From Alloacidobacterium dinghuense (GTDB lineage Bacteria; Acidobacteriota; Terriglobia; Terriglobales; Acidobacteriaceae), in NCBI RefSeq assembly GCF_014274465.1, contig NZ_CP060394.1, forward strand, positions 3,720,001 through 3,784,000: DNA of 64,000 nt, written 5' to 3'. Numbering within the stretch: the first letter of the stretch is position 1; the number at the start of each line of letters is the position of its first letter. Under the pieces are notes generated by a model. It was not told the DNA's origin, ran no database searches, and worked only from the letters and a program-made list of their open reading frames with translations. Positions 9,453-19,000 of the stretch are shown one piece after another. Position numbers and translations under genes: made by a program.

Positions 9453-10778
9453 CTAAGTTAATCTTCGCCTTCGCCATTCGCGGGTCGGATCGTCGTCCGG
9501 ATCAGGAGTCTCTTGAGCAGGTCGCATTTCCTCCGGAACATGCCGCAGGTTGATTCGGATTCGTGTCCAAAGAGAATACCGGCCCCGCATCCGATCAATA
9601 AGAACATCGTCAACAGCTAATAAAGCTGCTGCCTCTTTATGTTTTTCCTTCCATCGCTCCAGACCCGCCATGGCAGCTTCTTCGCTCTGCGAATTTGCAA
9701 TGGTGAGAAGAGGCGCCTTCGCCCGCGACGTTCGTGATGAAGACTTCCTGGCACTCACACCGCTCGACTCAGCCTTCGCCCGCGAAGGAGCAACGCGCTT
9801 CGCTTCGCCCTCCATCTTGCGAAAATGCGGCGGCCAAGGCGCATCCCCCAGGCCCGACGCCTCATCTTTCGCTGCAAGCTGCAGCAAACCTTCCAGCGAT
9901 CCTCTCGCAGCCTCCATCTCTGCGAAAGGATCGCCAATCTCGGCGAAGCGCTTCGGCATCGTCAAGACAGTAAACTCTTGAGGGTCGCAATCAGGAAGCT
10001 CATTCCAGCTCAGCGGCGCAGAAACGCGAGCGTCCGGCAAAGGCCGCACCGAATAAGCAGAAGCTGTCGTTCTGTCCTTTGCGTTCTGGTTGTAGTCAAG
10101 AAAGACTCCATGCCGCTCTTCCTTCCACCATTTCGAACTCGCCAGATCCGGCGCACGACGCTCCACCTCACGCGACAATGCCAACGCCGCGCGCCGAACT
10201 TCAGTAAATGTCCAGCGAGGTTCGATCCGGACATTAATATGCATGCCGCGCGAACCGCTCGTCTTAGGCCAGCCATGCAGATCCATTTCCTCAAGAACGC
10301 TCTTCACCGTCATGGCTACGCGGCGCACATCCGTCCAACCCACTCCCGGCCCCGGATCCAGATCAATCCGCAACTCATCGGGATGATCCAGATCACTGGA
10401 GCGGACAGGGTGAGGATGAAGCTCAATGCAACCCAAGTTCACGATCCATGCCAACCCTGCCGCATCGTCCACCACAATCTCTTCAGCAGTCCGGCCCGAG
10501 GGAAAGGAAAGAGTCGCCGTCCTCAGCCAGGAGGGGCGATCGCTCGGCGCCCGCTTCTGATAAAAAGCCTCGCTCTCGGCGCCAGTCACAAACCGTTTAA
10601 GAACCACCGGCCGATCGCGAATCCCGGCAAGCGCACCCGCAGCCACCGCAAGGTAGTACTGCACGATGTCCAGCTTCGTAAGTCTGACCTGCTTTGAAAA
10701 ATAGAGCTTATCCGGATGCGTAACCCGAACTTCCCTGCCTTCAATCGAGAGTATTTCGACGGCTTCGTCTTTACTCAT
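9453..10778 (-). CDS. LigD-type primase-polymerase (PolDom) with C-terminal extension
   Basis: Residues 1-300 match the archaeo-eukaryotic primase-like polymerase domain of LigD, which fills gaps with NTPs/dNTPs during end joining. Visible features are VTHPDKLYFSK at the N-terminus, KRFVTGAESEAFYQKRAP, AGLAWIVNLGCIELHP, the metal-binding RIDLDPGPG (Asp 139 and 141), KTSGSRGMHINVRI and the late HGVFLDYNQNAKDRTTASAYSVRP. The remaining ~140 residues are a basic Ser/Ala-rich linker (ARKSSSRTSRAK) and a charged tail ending REWRRRRLT, possibly for DNA binding. ATG at 10778 is preferred to the adjacent TTG. No Ku or nuclease domain is visible in this window. Confidence 0.93.
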   Translation of the reverse strand: MSKDEAVEILSIEGREVRVTHPDKLYFSKQVRLTKLDIVQYYLAVAAGALAGIRDRPVVLKRFVTGAESEAFYQKRAPSDRPSWLRTATLSFPSGRTAEEIVVDDAAGLAWIVNLGCIELHPHPVRSSDLDHPDELRIDLDPGPGVGWTDVRRVAMTVKSVLEEMDLHGWPKTSGSRGMHINVRIEPRWTFTEVRRAALALSREVERRAPDLASSKWWKEERHGVFLDYNQNAKDRTTASAYSVRPLPDARVSAPLSWNELPDCDPQEFTVLTMPKRFAEIGDPFAEMEAARGSLEGLLQLAAKDEASGLGDAPWPPHFRKMEGEAKRVAPSRAKAESSGVSARKSSSRTSRAKAPLLTIANSQSEEAAMAGLERWKEKHKEAAALLAVDDVLIDRMRGRYSLWTRIRINLRHVPEEMRPAQETPDPDDDPTREWRRRRLT

Positions 10779-10909
10779 CAAAACAGCTTACCGCTTCCGG
10801 TCACATTCGAGGCGTTCATCGCCTCTCCAGAAAATCAGTACCGGAAAAATCGCTCCCGAATGGTAAAACTCTAACCACTGCTCTTTTCGAAACAAACCGG
10901 AGCCAAACG

Positions 10910-13081
10910 ATGCGTATCGCGAAATCGTTACTGAGTGCTGTCTGCATTTTGTTTTTTGCCGCTAACACACCACTTCAGGCGCAGACAAAACGAAGCATCA
11001 CCGAAACAGATCTCTATCAGTTCCACTGGATCGGCGATACGCAGATTGCTCCCGATGGCTCACGCGTCGTCTTCGTCCGCGTGGACGTGACGCCCGACCA
11101 CAAAGGTTACGCGACATCCTTATGGCTGCTTGACCTGAACAATGCAGTGGAAGCACCGCGAAGACTAACCGCCGGCACGCATGACGGCCACCCTCGCTGG
11201 TCTCCGGATAGCAAAACCATCGCATTTGCGCGCGCCACAGAAAAAGACGGCAAGACGGGCAAGCCGCAAATTTATCTGCTGAATCTCGCCGGCGGCGAAG
11301 CCGAAAGCGTCTCCGATCTCCCCGAGGGCGCTTCCGCCCCGCTCTGGTCTCCGGATGGAAAGCATCTTCTCCTCACAAGCGGCACAACGCCGGAAGAATG
11401 GAAGAAGCACGAGTCCAAACCCGACGCAGCAAAGACAAAAGAGGAGACGCCCGAGAGCGACGTGCGCGTCATTACGCGCGCCGTCTATCGCATGAATGGC
11501 GAAGGGTATCTCGACTTCGATCATCCGGATCATTTCTGGATGATCGATATCGCCTCTGACGGGAAATCTGGAAAACCAAAGGAGATCACTCACGGCAGGC
11601 TTGGCGACTCTGATCCAGTCTGGTCGCCGGATGGAAGCCGCATCTACTTCTTCCGCGAAACCTCCGACGAACCCTACTACGAGCCGCCAAAGAGTGCCAT
11701 CTATTCCGTCCCTGCTTCCGGCGGAGACGCAAGCCTCGTTGCCGCAATACCCTTCGGCGCGCAAGACATGGTCATCAGTCCAGACGGCACCGAGGTCGCG
11801 TTTCGCGGAGCAACGACCGTGCCCGTGCGCTCTTACTCCGAGCCGCATCTCTGGACGATTGCCTTAAAGCCCGGCGCTGAAGCCAGAAACGTCGCACCCG
11901 ACTACGACTACGACATCGGCGACTCAATCGGCGGAGACAATCGCGCGCCTCGCGCCGCAGGAAACGCGCATCCCGTTTGGCTCGATGATCACACTCTGCT
12001 CGACGTGGCCACAAAAGAAGGCCGCGCCAATCTCGTAAAGATTGACCTGACAAACGGCAAGGTTTCCGACTTCACTTCCGGCAATCAGACAATCCAGTTG
12101 TTTTCTCTTTCAGCCGATCACGCAAAAGCGGTCGGCCTCGTCTCAACGCCACTCATGATCGGCGATCTCTTCTCCATCACCGCCGATGGCAAAGAGAATC
12201 AGCTGACACATATCAACGACGAGCTATTCGCCCAGCTCAATCTCGCCCCGCCCGAGGAGATCACCTACAAGAGCTTCGACGGCAAGCGCATTCAAGCCTG
12301 GGTACAGAAGCCATGCGATTTCGACCCGCACAAAAAATATCCGCTCATCCTCAACATTCACGGAGGCCCGCACACCGCGTACGGCTACGTCTTCGATCAC
12401 GAATTTCTCTACATGGCGGCCAAAGGATACGTCGTGCTCTATCCCAACCCGCGCGGCAGCACTTCCTACGGTCAGGAATTCGGCAACATCATTCAGTATC
12501 ACTATCCCGGCGACGACTACAAAGACCTCATGGCCGGCGTCGATGAGCTGATCCGCCGCGGATACATCGACGACAAGAAACTCGGCGTCACCGGAGGCAG
12601 CGGCGGCGGCCTGCTCACCGACTGGACCGTAACGCAGACCACCCGCTTCGTCGCGGCCGTTTCGCAACGCGATATTTCCGACTGGACTTCATGGTGGTAC
12701 ACCGCCGATTTCACACTCTTCCAGCCAACCTGGTTCAAAGGCCCGCCATTTGAGACCCCCGAAGATTTTCGCGCCCGCTCGCCGATCACCAACGCCAAGA
12801 AAATCCAAACTCCGATGATGTTCATCCTTGGCGAAGCCGATTACCGAACCCCTCCCACCAGCGGCGGCGAACAGCTCTTTCGCATGCTGAAATATCGCCA
12901 CGTCAATACCGTCATGGTCCGCTTCCCCGGCGAGTCGCATGAACTCTCACGCTCCGGAGTGCCCGCGCACCGCATCGAACGGCTCGATCACATCACCGGA
13001 TGGTTCGGCAAATACCTGATGGACAAGAGCGAACCCGAATATGATGTCGTGACGCCAAAAGAGCACGAATTGGACCGCTAA
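10910..13081 (+). CDS. S9 family serine peptidase (prolyl oligopeptidase / acylaminoacyl-peptidase type), exported
   Basis: 723 aa: a signal peptide (MRIAKSLLSAVCILFFAANTPLQAQ), a beta-propeller with repeated WSPDGxxI/L strands (for example PRWSPDSKTIAFAR, PVWSPDGSRIYFFR) and a C-terminal alpha/beta-hydrolase domain. The catalytic triad is readable: Ser564 in GVTGGSGGGLLT, Asp644 in LGEADYRTP and His677 in PGESHELSRSG. The family cleaves short peptides that fit through the propeller. The GGAG upstream of ATG (8 nt) supports the start. It stands alone between the divergent polymerase gene and tRNA-Ser. The export signal suggests digestion of peptides in the periplasm. Confidence 0.93.
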   Translation: MRIAKSLLSAVCILFFAANTPLQAQTKRSITETDLYQFHWIGDTQIAPDGSRVVFVRVDVTPDHKGYATSLWLLDLNNAVEAPRRLTAGTHDGHPRWSPDSKTIAFARATEKDGKTGKPQIYLLNLAGGEAESVSDLPEGASAPLWSPDGKHLLLTSGTTPEEWKKHESKPDAAKTKEETPESDVRVITRAVYRMNGEGYLDFDHPDHFWMIDIASDGKSGKPKEITHGRLGDSDPVWSPDGSRIYFFRETSDEPYYEPPKSAIYSVPASGGDASLVAAIPFGAQDMVISPDGTEVAFRGATTVPVRSYSEPHLWTIALKPGAEARNVAPDYDYDIGDSIGGDNRAPRAAGNAHPVWLDDHTLLDVATKEGRANLVKIDLTNGKVSDFTSGNQTIQLFSLSADHAKAVGLVSTPLMIGDLFSITADGKENQLTHINDELFAQLNLAPPEEITYKSFDGKRIQAWVQKPCDFDPHKKYPLILNIHGGPHTAYGYVFDHEFLYMAAKGYVVLYPNPRGSTSYGQEFGNIIQYHYPGDDYKDLMAGVDELIRRGYIDDKKLGVTGGSGGGLLTDWTVTQTTRFVAAVSQRDISDWTSWWYTADFTLFQPTWFKGPPFETPEDFRARSPITNAKKIQTPMMFILGEADYRTPPTSGGEQLFRMLKYRHVNTVMVRFPGESHELSRSGVPAHRIERLDHITGWFGKYLMDKSEPEYDVVTPKEHELDR

Positions 13082-13201
13082 ATGCCAATTTTTGGCGCTT
13101 AAATGGCTCTTTCAAGCACAAATTTCGCCTCTCAGATCTCCTTTAGACAGACAGATGCCAAGGGGTCAAATGTGTTAACTTGAAAAGAGCTTCCCGTCGC
13201 T

Positions 13202-13291
13202 GGAGAGATGGCCGAGTGGCTGAAGGCGCACGCTTGGAAAGCGTGTTTAGGGGAAACTCTAACGTGGGTTCGAATCCCACTCTCTCCGCCA
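13202..13291 (+). tRNA. tRNA-Ser (anticodon GGA)
   Basis: 90 nt with a perfect acceptor stem GGAGAGA/TCTCTCC, discriminator G and encoded CCA. The anticodon arm CACGC-TTGGAAA-GCGTG gives GGA (serine), and there is the long variable arm expected of tRNA-Ser. The T-loop is GTTCGAATC. The last 20 nt (13272-13291) recur exactly at 15250-15269, marking it as an integration site. Confidence 0.97.
13272..13291 (+). repeat. att-like direct repeat, copy within tRNA-Ser
   Basis: 20-nt segment from the T-loop to the CCA end of tRNA-Ser, identical to 15250-15269. Probable attL-side core of the micro-island. Confidence 0.72.
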
Positions 13292-13316
13292 TAATATTTA
13301 TAATCAATAGCTTACA

Positions 13317-13796
13317 CTATACGGCATCGATATCTATCAGCAACGCTTCGTGAGCCACCAGCCTGTTGCACAGTGCTTCCGGGAGTAAACGGCGCCGTTC
13401 CCTCCGTGCACTCCAAAATGTACTGACAGTTTTATATGCTTCAGCCAAAGCCTGCTCTCGCAATTGGACGAGCTTTCCCGCGTGTTCTTTCTCTAACTCC
13501 TCGAAAATCTGATCGAATCGACTCTTGGTTTCTGGAAGCGGGGCGGGACTTGATTCGATGTCTTCCTTGAACCATCGCTTCTCATATGAATCAAGATGCG
13601 CTTCGCAGTGTGCGAACATCAGCTTGCCCACCACCGGCTTTCCGCAACCGGCTTCCAGACACATATGCGTGTCTTGCCGCTCATGCATCGTGATTCGCCG
13701 TTCAGCTTCCTGAAGCCTTTTGACTTCGATGATGTAATTCGCTGACGCCTGATCCGCAAGGTAAAGAAGATTTCTCAAACTCTCGCTCTTCAACAT
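13317..13796 (-). CDS. Hypothetical protein with Cys/His cluster (island gene 1)
   Basis: 159 aa, not recognised. A helical N-terminus (ASANYIIEVKRLQEAERRITMHERQ) is followed by a possible zinc site, MCLEAGCGKP then FAHCEAHLD, with three Cys and two His in a short span. A long charged helix (FEELEKEHAGKLVQLREQALAEAYK) and an Arg-rich tail (SARRERRRLLPEALC) follow. It could be a nucleic-acid-binding adaptor. It sits just inside the tRNA end of the island and is transcribed toward the tRNA, opposite to the other two island genes. No clear signal or membrane segment. Confidence 0.55.
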   Translation of the reverse strand: MLKSESLRNLLYLADQASANYIIEVKRLQEAERRITMHERQDTHMCLEAGCGKPVVGKLMFAHCEAHLDSYEKRWFKEDIESSPAPLPETKSRFDQIFEELEKEHAGKLVQLREQALAEAYKTVSTFWSARRERRRLLPEALCNRLVAHEALLIDIDAV

Positions 13797-13949
13797 GCCT
13801 GCATTCGCCTCCCGCCCAGCTAAGCACTGTACCTCATCGCGCTTTCAAGTCTTGCGTTACCAGAGTCACGGGCGTCTCTGATACGCTCAATTCTTGTCTC
13901 ATGCGGTTTTGGCTATGCGATATATCATTCATCGAAAGGGGGAACCTTA

Positions 13950-14285
13950 GTGCAGAAGAAGATTCCAATGTCGCCTGAAGTAGCACAGGCAATGAAGAAG
14001 CAACTGAAGGCATTTCGCAAGAAGTTTCACCGCGATCCCGGCCCCGGCGATCCGATCTTTTTCGACCCGGACGCCGATACCCCACAGCCGTTCTCTGAAG
14101 CCAAAGCGTCAGAGATATTCGATGAAATGATGAATGTCGCCAAGGAAGCGAATATCCGACCGGCGCTTATCTACGCGATGAAGAAGACGGGGCGCATCGT
14201 CACGGAACAAAACCGGAAGTTGCTGTCTCCGGAAGAACTCGCCGAGTGGGATGCTGCAATAGACGAGTACAAATCGATGCAATGA
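13950..14285 (+). CDS. Hypothetical 111-aa protein (island gene 2)
   Basis: Start is GTG at 13950, with the purine-rich stretch AAAGGGGGAA upstream as SD. The product is small, charged and helical: a basic N-terminus (VAQAMKKQLKAFRKKFHRDPGPGDPIFF), an acidic linker, and a C-terminal half with ASEIFDEMMNVAKEANIRPALIYAMKKTGR and LLSPEELAEWDAAIDEY. The latter is a segment type I have seen in small hypothetical proteins of Acidobacteria, but no function is known to me. The following gene starts 52 nt downstream on the same strand, so they may form an operon. Confidence 0.62.
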   Translation: MQKKIPMSPEVAQAMKKQLKAFRKKFHRDPGPGDPIFFDPDADTPQPFSEAKASEIFDEMMNVAKEANIRPALIYAMKKTGRIVTEQNRKLLSPEELAEWDAAIDEYKSMQ

Positions 14286-14337
14286 CCGGGGTCGTAGTAA
14301 GCGCCGACCATAAACGAAACACAAAAGGAATAGGGTT

Positions 14338-15057
14338 TTGTCCGATATTTCTGAGCTACCAACCGCTCCTTCCGACCACACGCCATCCAGTGAGCCGATA
14401 CCGCTGCACATCACGAACTTGAACGCAGCTAAGGAGTTGTTCAAGGAATTTGACGATCATCGACGATTTCATTTGCAGACTAGCTTGCAGCTATACGACA
14501 AGTTATCCAGCCAAATAGGAATCGGAACGAACCTTTACGAAAAGCTGATCTTATTGGACGGTGCAACGATCGCTCTGTCGGTTACTTTCTTGGGTTCACT
14601 GTCGTCACGGCTGGGCGCCGCTCATCTGAGCGGACATCCGCATTTATGGATGGTGGCTTTTTCGTGGCTTCTCTTGATTCTGTCCATCTATTTCAGCTAC
14701 CGGGTGATCCTCGACAGGCACTCTTCGGTATATTCCGTTTTGGCCCGGGTTTCCGCTGATTGTTCAGCTCATAACCACCAACGTGCTCACGTCAGCATCT
14801 CCGGACTCAGCGGTCTTCTCAAAGGGGAGATTCTAATCGGGGAAGACAAGATTGATGTGTCAAAACTGTTTGCTGGTCTTGCTGAGCTTGTAAAACAAGA
14901 GGGCGAGGATTCCGCGAAACGTGCGACCGAGTATGCAGCAGAAATAAGGAAAGCATCCAGAGAAGGTGTCTGGGCTAAATTAGCTCTGAACTGCACCATG
15001 TTGGCCGTTATTATGCTCTGCCTTTTTACCGTGCTCTCGCTTCGACTGCTGTTTTGA
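14338..15057 (+). CDS. Membrane protein with three predicted helices (island gene 3)
   Basis: 239 aa from a TTG start, with AAGGA about 8 nt upstream. A soluble helical N-terminal region of ~75 residues is followed by a hairpin of two membrane segments (LILLDGATIALSVTFLGSLSS and LWMVAFSWLLLILSIYFSY). Then comes a ~90-residue soluble region with a charged helix (LVKQEGEDSAKRATEYAAEIRK), and finally a C-terminal membrane helix (LALNCTMLAVIMLCLFTVLSL). No enzyme motif is visible. The layout, a small membrane protein with a cytosolic helical domain next to small charged proteins in a mobile island, recalls membrane effectors of defence or toxin modules, but this is only an analogy. Confidence 0.62.
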   Translation: MSDISELPTAPSDHTPSSEPIPLHITNLNAAKELFKEFDDHRRFHLQTSLQLYDKLSSQIGIGTNLYEKLILLDGATIALSVTFLGSLSSRLGAAHLSGHPHLWMVAFSWLLLILSIYFSYRVILDRHSSVYSVLARVSADCSAHNHQRAHVSISGLSGLLKGEILIGEDKIDVSKLFAGLAELVKQEGEDSAKRATEYAAEIRKASREGVWAKLALNCTMLAVIMLCLFTVLSLRLLF

Positions 15058-15249
15058 ATGAAGGTGTAGAGCATTGCTTTCTTGACCAAGAATGAACTGA
15101 TACCACTGATACCGTTTTTCGAGAAAATCCGCGATATTGCATATAAGAAACAGCACCATATGCAAGAGCGTGCTACTCAAAGATCTTTGTCAGAAAAGCG
15201 GTTACGGTAAATACTTCAAACCATTGATTTTGAGGAATTTACCCTAATT

Positions 15250-15269
15250 GAATCCCACTCTCTCCGCCA
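15250..15269 (+). repeat. att-like direct repeat, distal copy
   Basis: Exact 20-nt copy of the tRNA-Ser 3' end outside any tRNA structure. Probable distal attachment site of the island. Confidence 0.72.
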
Positions 15270-15345
15270 CAACTAAAGCGTTTAGAATCATTATTTATCT
15301 AAAACTTGCCATTCTTGGTCATGATTATCTGGGCCTTTTCTTTCG

Positions 15346-15660
15346 TTATGGCCTAGCCCTTTCAAATGATAACGCTCGCTTTTCGTGGTTGGTTCTTTTC
15401 GCTCTTGGGCGTGAGGTAGTTTTGGTGGCCTCATCCTCAATCTCGATCAACTGTCGGGCCGATTCGACGAGACGCATTTCCTCAATTGCCATTTGTCCAC
15501 GACATCTGAGTTGACTCGAATCAAGATGCGTTGAGTTGCTCGCGTGCATCACTAGCGCAAAATCGATCTCCTGATCTAGGTCGCTACTTATCGTCCACCA
15601 AAGTACGGGATAATCCGGTTTGTGGCGTGGTGGATGAGAAAAAAATATTTCTTCTCGCAA
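15346..15660 (-). CDS. Possible small hypothetical protein, weak
   Basis: A 104-aa open frame from TTG. It ends in a plausible helical, charged region (MAIEEMRLVESARQLIEIEDEATK) with a basic tail (PRAKRTNHEKRA). It begins 13 nt after the stop of another small open frame on the same strand, which would suit a two-gene operon lying just beyond the island boundary. There is no recognised domain and no strong SD. It may equally be non-coding; the segment 15270-15960 contains nothing else I can identify. Confidence 0.3.
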   Translation of the reverse strand: MREEIFFSHPPRHKPDYPVLWWTISSDLDQEIDFALVMHASNSTHLDSSQLRCRGQMAIEEMRLVESARQLIEIEDEATKTTSRPRAKRTNHEKRALSFERARP

Positions 15661-15673
15661 AATGGCCGCTTTC

Positions 15674-15847
15674 TCAGTCAGACGAATGTCTAAAAAAGTA
15701 ATTCATAGCCGTTGCTGATCGCGACAGGGTTTCTAGAACCGCAATCTTGACAGCCGTCACAGCCCTATGGTTACATTCCCCCGCAAGCATTCTGAGACTA
15801 GTACCTTGCATGGAAAGAGCTGAGGTCTCATGTATGTTGTCCTGCAT
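15674..15847 (-). CDS. Possible small hypothetical protein, weak
   Basis: A short frame whose most likely start is the ATG at 15847, preceded by AGGAAGGA. It gives a 57-aa product, MQDNIHETSALSMQGTSLRM to a Phe-rich end. A longer frame begins at 15946. Upstream of the neighbouring weak frame at 15660. No family recognised. Confidence 0.25.
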   Translation of the reverse strand: MQDNIHETSALSMQGTSLRMLAGECNHRAVTAVKIAVLETLSRSATAMNYFFRHSSD

Positions 15848-16015
15848 TTCCTTCCTGGATTTCATCCCGGTAGACTCCGCAACCGCAGAGTTTGCCAGGG
15901 TTGATGACTCTGTATACAAAACAGGCGAAAGATACGCCAAGGTCACTGTCTAAGTCGCACCGACTAGATGCGGTCTGATAGGGCCCGCTGGTTTGCAGAA
16001 CTTTTAGGAGGCGCA

Positions 16016-19000
16016 GTGATTTCACACAAATTATGGATTCCTGTCTTCGCAACGGTGCTTTTCCTCGGCTGTTGCTTTACTGCCCGCGGGCAGTCCACCT
16101 TCGGTTCAATTTCAGGAACAGTCAAGGACGCCACGGGCGCCGCTGTCTCAGGCGCGCAGGTCACGCTGACCAGCATCGCCACGGGCGCCAAGGAAACATT
16201 TAACACAGATCAAAACGGACTCTATTCCTTCGTCAATGTGAATCCAGGTGAGTACACAATTGATGTGGATAAGACCGGGTTCAAGCGCTTTAAGCGTGCC
16301 ACCTTTGACTTGCAGGTGCAACAGAGTGTCCGCATTGACGCCACCATGGAGGTCGGCGCCGACACCCAGACGGTGGAAGTGACCGCGGAGGCTCCGCTGC
16401 TGCAGACCGATAACGCGTCCCTGGGCCAAGTCATTGACGAACGCAAGACCAACGAAACTCCTTTGAATGGCCGCAACGTTTTCAACCTCATCACTCTTTC
16501 TCCAGCTGCGATCGCGCAAGGTGGCGCGGGCGGTTCGCAGGTGGGCCAGAATCCGTTCAGCTGGGGCAACTACCAGGTGGGTGGCTCGTTCGGCAACGAG
16601 AGCGCCGAGTACATCGACGGGCAACCGGTGAACATTGGTTACATCAATCTGCCCATTCTGATTCCTGATCAGGACGCCATATCCGAGTTCAAGGTGCAGT
16701 ACAACAACCTCGGACCGGAGTGGGGCAGATTCTCCGGCGGCATTGTCAATTTGAGCACGAAGGGAGGGACGAACACCTTCCACGGGGTAGCGTATGAATA
16801 TCTGCGCAATAAGGTCTTGAATTCCCGGCCGTATTTTGCGACGACGAATCCCCCCTACGTGCAGAATCAGTTCGGCGGCACGTTTGGCGGCCCGGTTATC
16901 AAAGACAGGACGTTCTTCTTCTTTGCCTATGACGGTTACCGTCAGCGGGCATCCTCGATTTTTACGACCACTGTGCCCACGGTTGGTGAGAGGAGCGGCG
17001 TATTTCCCGCTGACACTCCGATTTATGATCCGTTGAGCATCAGCGCGGCGTGTGTCGGAAACTCCACGGCAGCGAATTGCGGCCGTACGCAATTCGCCAA
17101 TAACACAATCCCTGGCGGATCAATTAGCCCGGCGGCATTGGTTGAACTTAAATATCTTCCGATGCCCACAAACGGCGCCGAAAACCTGAACTTCACCGCG
17201 GCCGCGCCTTCGGGTGGAAACACCAATCAATACGTAGCTCGTGTTGATCAAAAGTTGACTTCGACGCAGAATATTTTTGTCCGTTACAACTTCTTTAACC
17301 TTCTGGATTTGCCCACCGATCCCTTCGGCACAGGACTCTGCGCGGATCGTTGCGCGGAAACGTATCAGACCAACGCCGCCGTCATAGACTACTCCAACTC
17401 CATCCGGCCCAATCTGTTGCTAAGTGTGAACCTCAGCGGCAGCCGGTTCCACTACTTGCGTTCACCGAAGAACTCGAGTTTTGACTTGACTCAGTATGGC
17501 TGGCCGTCGTCTTACAATACGGCAATTCCGGCTGCTGGCCGGTCGCCGTTCACGCCCTGCTTCACGCCACAAGACCCCGGCGTTACCTGCTCGCAGGGCC
17601 AGAGCTTCATCACGGATCACGACACGCAATGGGCTCTCTCTCCCAACCTTACCTGGATCAAGGGACGTCACACCATGTTGTTTGGCGGTCAACTGATTGA
17701 GACCTTTGACAACTACGCCCAGACGAACATCGCCAGCGGCGCCTTTGCTTTCAACGGCAGCTGGACGCAGAGCAATCCTGTTGCCGGCGGAACAGGCGGT
17801 ATCTCCTTCGCCGATTTTCTGCTGGGATATGGCCTGAACCAATCGAGCGTGTTCAACCACAATTTCGGTGAGACGCAGATTCCCGCCCTGGTGGCGCAAA
17901 AGGAAGCCTATCGAGCCTTCTTTTTCGGTGATACTTGGAGAGTCCAATCGAAAGTAACGCTCAGCTTAGGTCTGCGCTACGATTTGCAGGGACCCTGGAC
18001 CGAGCGCCATGACTTTATAAGCTATTGGGATCCGGCGGCGACCAATGCCTCCGTTACGGGCTGTAACGGAGGGCCATGCCGAGGCGACGTCTTCCTCGTT
18101 CGTAACGGAGTAAATGACACCCGAGGCAACATACCGCTGAAGAAGTATGAGTTCATGCCCCGTCTTGGACTTGCTTATACCGTGGATCAGAAGACAGCCA
18201 TTCGCGCGGGCTATGGAATATTCTTCATCCCCAACTGGATATTTTTCAACCTGAACCCCAGCAATGATGCCATCAACCTGGCTTCGACGCTGTGGGTTGC
18301 AACCACGAACGGCGGCATCACCCCCGCCAGCACACTGACAGCGAGCAACTGCGCATTCAGCGCGGGAGCTCCTTCGGGAACGCTGAATTGCGCGACAAAC
18401 GGACCCTTCGGTCCAAATGTCGTGACTCCCCTTGGCAGAGGCAACGTTTCGGCCTTTGATGCCGGGCAAAACATCACAGTAGCTCCCTACACCACATATA
18501 AGCCGGCGTACGTCCAGCAGTTCAACCTGGACATTCAAAGAGAGCTGCCGGGAGGAATCTTCGTCGATGCCGCGTACGCAGGCTCGCGGGGCGTGCATTT
18601 GCCAAATCCGACTGCGACTCAAATTGACCAGCTTCCCGACGCGGACCTGGCTATGGGAAGCGCCTTGCTAGTGAACGTTCCCAACCCGTTCCAGGGGATT
18701 AACACGGTAAGCTCGTTGAACCCGACGACAAACCCTACGGTGATCGCCGGTCAGCTGCTCCGTCCTTACCCGCAGTATGGTGGCGTCAGCCTTGCCGGAG
18801 ATGGTTGCTGCGACAGTGAATATAGCTCGTTTCAACTTTCAGTCACCAAGCGCTTCACCGGAGGCGGATCGTTCCTGGCTGCCTACACAAACGCAAAACT
18901 CATGACCAATTCAGACACCCTGACCACCTGGCTGGAGACCGGTGTTGGAGAGGTGCAGGACTGGAACAACCTCAGGGCAGAGTGGTCGCTCTCTTCCCAG

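Larger units (their letters stand above)
13272..15269. mobile_element. Micro genomic island inserted at tRNA-Ser, no integrase
   Basis: The 3' end of tRNA-Ser, gaatcccactctctccgcca, is repeated exactly at 15250-15269, 1978 bp downstream; sequence on either side of the second copy is not tRNA. Such a copy of a T-arm/acceptor end is the classic scar of a tyrosine-recombinase element integrated into a tRNA gene, leaving the gene intact at one end. Between the copies are three genes with no recognised function and no integrase or excisionase. It is therefore either a remnant or a satellite-like element mobilised in trans. The boundaries are what the sequence shows; the mechanism is inferred from known tRNA-targeting elements. 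Confidence 0.7.

Noticed and set aside
9825-10697. A 290-aa plus-strand frame opposite the LigD-type polymerase
   Set aside because: Arg-rich shadow of a clearly recognised gene with no motif of its own.
13084-13096. GCCAA-TTT-TTGGC after the S9 peptidase as a terminator
   Set aside because: Only a 5-bp stem without a following T-run.
16148-17092. A 314-aa minus-strand frame opposite the TBDR
   Set aside because: Low-complexity Val/Arg-rich composition; antisense of conserved TBDR plug sequence.
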